Source of the DNA: Caldilineales bacterium
Lineage (GTDB): Bacteria; Chloroflexota; Anaerolineae; J102
Direction of reading: 5' to 3'
DNA: 64,000 bases
NCBI GenBank assembly: GCA_024102915.1
Contig: JAGFJG010000041.1
Location: forward strand, 1-64,000
Shown in pieces: positions 63,671-64,000 of the stretch; the first letter of the stretch is position 1, and each line of letters starts with the position of its first letter. The notes under the pieces are model-generated. The model ran no database searches, was not told the origin of the DNA, and saw nothing but the letters and a program-made list of their open reading frames with translations. Position numbers and translations under genes: made by a program.

Positions 63671-64000
63671 ATGACTAAGAAGAAAGATATGCGGCCGGAA
63701 GATTTCACCATCGACACCGCCGCCCAAAAGATGATCATCCGGGCTGAGGAGCTAGGCATTGGCACGGCATTCACACGCGCCAGCGACATGGTTCCCTGCA
63801 ACATCGGCGGGGCGGGCATGTGCTGTAAGCTTTGCGGCATGGGCCCTTGCCGTTTGACCAAGGATGGACAGACCGGCGTCTGCGGAGCCACAATCGACAC
63901 GATCCAGGCCCGCAACTTTATTCGGGCTATCGCCGCCGGCTCCGCCGCCCACTCCGACCACGGACGAGATATGGCCTTCACGCTCAAGGCCGTCGCCAAC
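63671..64000 (+). CDS. cooS: Anaerobic carbon-monoxide dehydrogenase catalytic subunit (N-terminal part)
   Basis: The window ends inside the gene; 110 residues are visible. They hold the iron-sulfur ligands of a Ni-CODH: Cys43 and Cys51 for the subunit-bridging D cluster, and Cys52, Cys55, Cys60 and Cys71 for the B cluster. The spacing is almost that of Rhodospirillum CooS (41, 49, 50, 53, 58, 72). The enzyme oxidises CO to CO2 or works in the Wood-Ljungdahl pathway. GGGAG stands before the ATG. Partners (CooC, CooF, acetyl-CoA synthase) would lie beyond the window. Confidence 0.94.
   Translation, partial: MTKKKDMRPEDFTIDTAAQKMIIRAEELGIGTAFTRASDMVPCNIGGAGMCCKLCGMGPCRLTKDGQTGVCGATIDTIQARNFIRAIAAGSAAHSDHGRDMAFTLKAVAN

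Overview
The window is a GC-rich (roughly 60 %) bacterial chromosome segment that most likely comes from the phylum Chloroflexota. No rRNA gene is present, so the placement rests on gene content. The supporting signs are secreted proteins with Pro-Thr-rich linkers behind lipoboxes, GT-C membrane glycosyltransferases with an ILEI-type domain next door, the histidine phosphatase / DUF3090 / SCO1664-family triad known from Actinobacteria and Chloroflexi, TrmFO, large secreted M6 peptidases, and an anaerobic Ni-CO dehydrogenase (CooS) at the right edge. CooS and a phosphofructokinase with pyrophosphate-type residues point to an anaerobic or facultative lifestyle.

Layout. 1-8.7 kb: a cut gene end with an ILEI domain, then a minus-strand run of glycosyltransferases (GT39, DUF2723), a sugar-nucleotide epimerase, a MazG-like hydrolase and a PhoR/PhoB-like two-component pair. 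8.9-14.9 kb: small enzymes (YCII, NmrA-like), a GT-B glycosyltransferase overlapping a PhoD-type phosphatase, and a coiled-coil zinc-ribbon protein. 14.9-25.9 kb: a secreted-protease island of two paralogous M6 metallopeptidases, one S8 subtilase and one small lipoprotein, preceded by a candidate structured RNA. 26-34 kb: lysine 2,3-aminomutase with an ATP-grasp ligase, a PyrF-PyrE fusion, phosphofructokinase, PyrB and PyrC, so several pyrimidine genes sit together. 34-42 kb: a Dam-like methylase, a GAF kinase with a double-receiver LuxR regulator, an orphan solute-binding lipoprotein, GalT and a UroD-like protein. 42-53 kb: aminotransferase, the DUF3090 triad, TrmFO, DUF1385, malate dehydrogenase, and an era-rnhB-yraN-miaA-nuclease operon. 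53-64 kb: an iodotyrosine-deiodinase-like nitroreductase, a LysM lipoprotein, a class A PBP, a second-type DnaE, ACT and SDR proteins, a possible nuclease-winged-helix protein, and an HMA-like protein before CooS.

The most unusual non-coding signal is a family of about 150-bp palindromic, MITE-like elements with five copies in one orientation (9.3, 19.7, 25.9, 31.6 and 49.3 kb). They lie directly 3' of genes, and in three cases the terminal TAA of the element is the stop codon of the neighbouring gene. Several other repeat classes fill the intergenic spaces. Other notable non-coding signals are a promoter-to-terminator unit of about 210 nt before the first M6 peptidase, an intrinsic-terminator hairpin in the 5' leader of pyrCB, and a promoter that appears to give a leaderless mRNA for the PhoB-like regulator. 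No tRNA, rRNA, CRISPR array or intact transposase was found.
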